Shown here: one piece after another, positions 61,314-64,000 of the stretch
Position numbering within the stretch: the stretch's first letter is position 1
Layout: each line of letters begins with the position of its first letter
Assembly: GCA_015680905.1 (NCBI GenBank)
Contig: CM027381.1
Location: forward strand, 83,353,501-83,417,500
Length of the DNA stretch: 64,000 nt
From: Coptis chinensis
Lineage: Eukaryota > Streptophyta > Magnoliopsida > Ranunculales > Ranunculaceae
Direction of reading: 5' to 3'
Translations under genes and position numbers: made by a program
The notes under the pieces: generated by a model
What the model was told of the DNA's origin: nothing
The model's input: only the letters and a program-made list of their open reading frames with translations
Databases searched by the model: none

Positions 61314-61501
61314 GAACATCTTTAGGTGGCCGCATCACCTGCAGATTTGCTTCTAATTCTTGGATTTTCGGTGGATTCCAACTCTAGGTGGAAGCATTCA
61401 CAGCCGCATCACCTGTCTAGTCACATCCCTGGATGTAAAATTGCGATTTCGGATGCGGATGCGGTGCGACAGTGGTAATGTCATGCGTCATTACAAATAT
61501 C

Positions 61502-61558
<57 letters not shown>

Positions 61559-61772
61559 TTTTTTCAATTTAGTGCGACATTCGCACGATAGTGGGAATGT
61601 CGCATGTTTTTTTTAAAAAAACTTGGGCGACATTGGGAGTGTCGCGCGACAGTACCAATAGCGCGTGGGGTGAAATTTGTTGCGACCTAGAGTTGGTCAG
61701 ATTTTGAGGAAAGTTTTTGTCAAATTTCAGAAGCAAATCTGTAGGTGACACTACCACCACCTAGAGATGCTC
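61314..61772. mobile_element. Tourist-like (PIF/Harbinger) MITE A
   Basis: The left end GAACATCTTTAGGTGG and right end (minus strand GAGCATCTCTAGGTGG) form inverted repeats continuing to ACCTGCAGATTTGCTTCT / ACCTACAGATTTGCTTCT. TAA lies on both sides (61311-61313 and 61773-61775), the target size of Tourist MITEs. The interior has a (GT)n run and repeated GCGACA/TGTCGC motifs. Confidence 0.83.
61504..61554. repeat. (GT)n microsatellite, about 25 units
   Basis: An uninterrupted GT run followed by a T run, inside MITE A. It is likely to be length-polymorphic. Confidence 0.95.
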
Positions 61773-61775
61773 TAA

Positions 61776-62266
61776 GAGCATCATCAACGCATTATTATAA
61801 TCCATTTCCAATGTGACAGTTGACAATTTATTTGGCAATTTTCGTTACCAACGCGTTGTCAAATCTGAAACCAAATTCATCAAGAATATATAAATGACTC
61901 GCACGGGACAAGTTGTCCTATCCAAGAGTGGGATGGGACAAGTTTTGTCGTCCAACATTTTTTCCTTTTTTTTTTAATAAAAAATTAAAACTTCTCGATT
62001 TTCCATGTGGGGCCCAAGATGTTGGATGGGACAGGTTTTGTCGTCCATAACTTTTTCAATTCTTTTAATAAAAAATTAAAATTAACAAATTAAAACGGGC
62101 TATATTTTTTTGGGCCCAAAATGTTGGACGGGACACTATTCCCGTCCGAAATAGAAACCCCAAATTCGTCGAAAATGCGTTGGTACTTGGCACGAAAATA
62201 GCAATTTTGATCGATGAAAAAAGCTGATGTGTCACAATTTTTTTTAACAACGCGTTTATGATGCTC
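61776..62266. mobile_element. Tourist-like MITE B, sharing a TAA with MITE A
   Basis: The left end GAGCATCATCAACGCATT and right end (minus strand GAGCATCATAAACGCGTT) are inverted repeats flanked by TAA (61773-61775 and 62267-62269). The interior has repeated GGACGGGACA- and TGTCGTCCA-type segments and no coding capacity. It abuts MITE A with a single shared TAA. Confidence 0.83.
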
Positions 62267-62764
62267 TAACGTGTCTAATTGTATAATTGTATGTACTTTT
62301 TATTTATGTCTTTTTTATATTTTTCTATAAATGCCAAATATTCTTAATAAATGTCACATGGCTTATATTAATTAGTGGAGTATGCATTACCCATAGAGTT
62401 AATTTTCTTTTTAGTTGAAGTGGACCCATCAAATGCGTGATGTTCAAGTGAAATAGCTGCCAAAGCACCAAATTACGAATAAATCTATAGTAGTCCTAAA
62501 TATTGTCGCCCTTTACACTATAAGCAAATTTGACAATTTAGGGAATAGTCAAACCCTTGAGATACATGGAAAATTTCAGTTTTGCCCAGACTAATACTTA
62601 CTTTTTGTGCAAGAATTCAGGGTGAGCCAGGACGTACCCTGGGCCCCCTGGCTCCGCCACTGTTTGCAAGGATCTAGGCTTTGATCAGTTCGTATTCCGC
62701 CAATCTATCATGCTAGCCAACGTTTGTCTTGTTCCATTTGAGTGGCAAGCATGTCATGTGCACC

Positions 62765-64000
62765 TAGTGGCGGAGCCATGTACAGGCCAGGTAGGGCATA
62801 GGCCCCCCCCTGAATTTGTGTAAAAAAAAAAATACTAGTACTAAACAAAAAGCCCACATACACAGTCCACAATTGAACCTAAAAATAAAAATAAAACTAA
62901 TTGCTTAGCAGCTTAGGCCTGCCCACATGTTTCTATTTTTGATTCTTCGTTCTTCACTCGCTCAACTATCTTGACTCTAAACGTCTTACCGACTGAAAAA
63001 CCCTCAACGTCTTTGATTTTTCGGAGGCTTTGACTTCTTCTGCTGGCGACATAGTCAGGTAATATCATCGTTTCCATTATAGGTTTTCCATATGCGCTTT
63101 CTTTTCCGTTAGTTGGCTGCTCTTAATCCATATTCCTTGATATGGAATAGGCCCTGGGATTGTTGGGTGAGTGGGATTGTTGTTGTTGTTGAATCAAATG
63201 GCTCGGTTGGTTGGTTCAGGTTTGGCGAAGAATGGTCTTTGGGAATTATTCTCATCTGCTTTTGTGATTATCTTACTCTCATTATTTGTTTATATTAACT
63301 GCTAAGTCTGCTAGTCGTCTTGGCTTCGCTTGGGCAGTTGGGTGCAACCCTTCTCTGCATCTCCTAAGTCCTATCTCTCCCGTACCATTTAAGGAATAAC
63401 AACTATGGAAAAATTCCTTATAAATAAGTCGAATCCTAATCAATTACCGATAGCATCGACGGTATTAGAAAACACTCCCCTCAATCAAGTCATTGAAGAG
63501 CAACCTACCTTAAAGCGAAGTCATGTAGAAGTTGATCATACAAATCTTCCTTCAGATCCTGGGTTACGACATCAAATCACAGATTATCCTTATAATAAGC
63601 AAGAATTTGTGCGACGAGCATATCTACAAAAGGGTCATTTTCAGCCTAAAAAGCACACATACCCAATTACACGTATGAACAATAAAAACCACAAGTTCTG
63701 TGCTAGTTGGTTTTGTGAAGGTGATTGGGTAGAGTACAACATACATGAGGATGCAATTTTTTGCTTACATTGTTATCTATTCAGACCAGACCATGGGGAG
63801 CAAGGAGGTGGTGATTCTTTTGTGATTAAGGGTTATAGAAATTGGAAAGATAAACAAGCATTGTAGAAACATGTTGGAGGACCTAATAGTGCTCACAATG
63901 TCGCATATAGGAAAGGGCAAGCTTTACTAAATCAGAAACAAGAAATTCAAACTTTTATTGATAGGCAATCAAATAAAGCTCGATGGGACTACCGAGTTCA
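62765..64000 (+). mobile_element. Coding hAT element, left part (continues past the right edge)
   Basis: Begins TAGTGGCGGAGCCATG, nearly the same terminus as the non-autonomous element ending 102 bp to the left. A run of pyrimidines follows, then a leader-like region with a possible donor (CATAGTCAG/GTAATAT near 63060) and the transposase frame at 63405. The right end and target duplication lie outside the window. Confidence 0.78.
63405..63998 (+). pseudogene. hAT transposase N-terminus (TTF-type finger, DUF4371/ZMYM1-like) with an in-frame stop; partial
   Basis: Starts MEKFLINKSNPNQLPIAST. Family landmarks follow in order: DPGLRHQITDYPYNKQEFVR, RRAYLQKGHFQPKKHTYP, then the TTF-type finger with FCASWFCEGDWVEYNIHEDA and FCLHCYLFRPD, then FVIKGYRNWKDKQAL. 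The frame meets a TAG at 63864-63866 and continues beyond it with KHVGGPNSAHNVAYRKGQAL, exactly as the family would. So one nonsense change separates this part from an open frame. These proteins (often annotated zinc finger MYM-type protein 1-like) are hAT transposases with a TTF finger, DUF4371 and a C-terminal hAT dimerisation domain; the last two would lie beyond the window. It may have supplied transposase to the neighbouring non-autonomous element in the past. Confidence 0.85.

Larger units (their letters stand above)
61025..62662. mobile_element. Non-autonomous hAT element, 1.6 kb, with nested MITEs
   Basis: The ends are CAGTGGCGGAGCCAGG (left) and its inverted copy (right, CCTGGCTCCGCCACTG). 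A perfect 8-bp target duplication TTTGCAAG lies at 61017-61024 and 62663-62670, diagnostic of the hAT superfamily. No transposase is present. Two Tourist-like MITEs and a (GT)n tract make up about 60% of the length, so the original hAT element was about 0.7 kb. Confidence 0.93.

Overview
This is a window of nuclear DNA from a flowering plant, most likely a eudicot. The genes are intron-bearing and belong to plant families (isoamylase-2, OSCA channel, EID1-like F-box), the intergenic DNA is AT-rich, and the retroelements and DNA transposons are plant-specific types. No RNA genes, CRISPR arrays or bacterial features were seen. The species cannot be named from the sequence.

Positions 1-17.1 kb are the gene-rich part, with every gene on the minus strand. 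A SERINC/TMS1-family gene has exon 1 at 4871-5045 and exon 2 at 89-328, and it runs off the left edge. An intronless isoamylase-2 (ISA2) gene at 716-3424 lies wholly inside its first intron, on the same strand. Next is a complete 11-coding-exon OSCA1/CSC1-type osmosensing channel gene (5923-13352; 760 codons after splicing, all junctions phase-consistent). An EID1-like F-box gene of the EDL3 type (15300-16220) follows. Its promoter carries six ACGT-core (ABRE/G-box-like) motifs within about 360 bp, which fits ABA and osmotic regulation.

Positions 17.1-57.4 kb form one nested transposon complex. The outer element is a Kaonashi-type Mutator-like element (MULE; 17108-57368) bounded by matching inverted ends that begin GGGTAATTGC. 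It carries two convergent genes: an Ulp1-like (C48) cysteine protease gene on the plus strand (19862-25041, catalytic triad visible but with in-frame stops) and a mudrA-like transposase on the minus strand, with decayed catalytic residues. The transposase has been split by an Athila-like LTR retrotransposon (27789-40687, target duplication AGAAC) and by a 3.6-kb solo LTR (41319-51876, target duplication AGTGG). That solo LTR was itself opened by a 6.9-kb CACTA element (42100-49038, target duplication ATC). A second solo LTR of the same family (53710-57202) sits in the right arm and preserves the empty site for the CACTA insertion. Without its inserts the MULE would be about 13.3 kb. Its left arm holds three tandem copies of the PB1-like exon of the transposase gene.

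Positions 57.4-64 kb are AT-rich intergenic DNA with a decayed coding fragment. That fragment is split by a 1.6-kb non-autonomous hAT element (61025-62662, 8-bp duplication TTTGCAAG) that contains two abutting Tourist-like MITEs. The left part of a coding hAT element with nearly the same terminus begins 102 bp further on (62765) and carries a TTF-finger/DUF4371-type transposase that runs off the right edge.

The most notable items are the datable nesting order of the 40-kb complex, the Ulp1-bearing MULE with a triplicated PB1-like exon in its inverted arm, the same-strand nested ISA2 gene, and the ABRE cluster upstream of the F-box gene.
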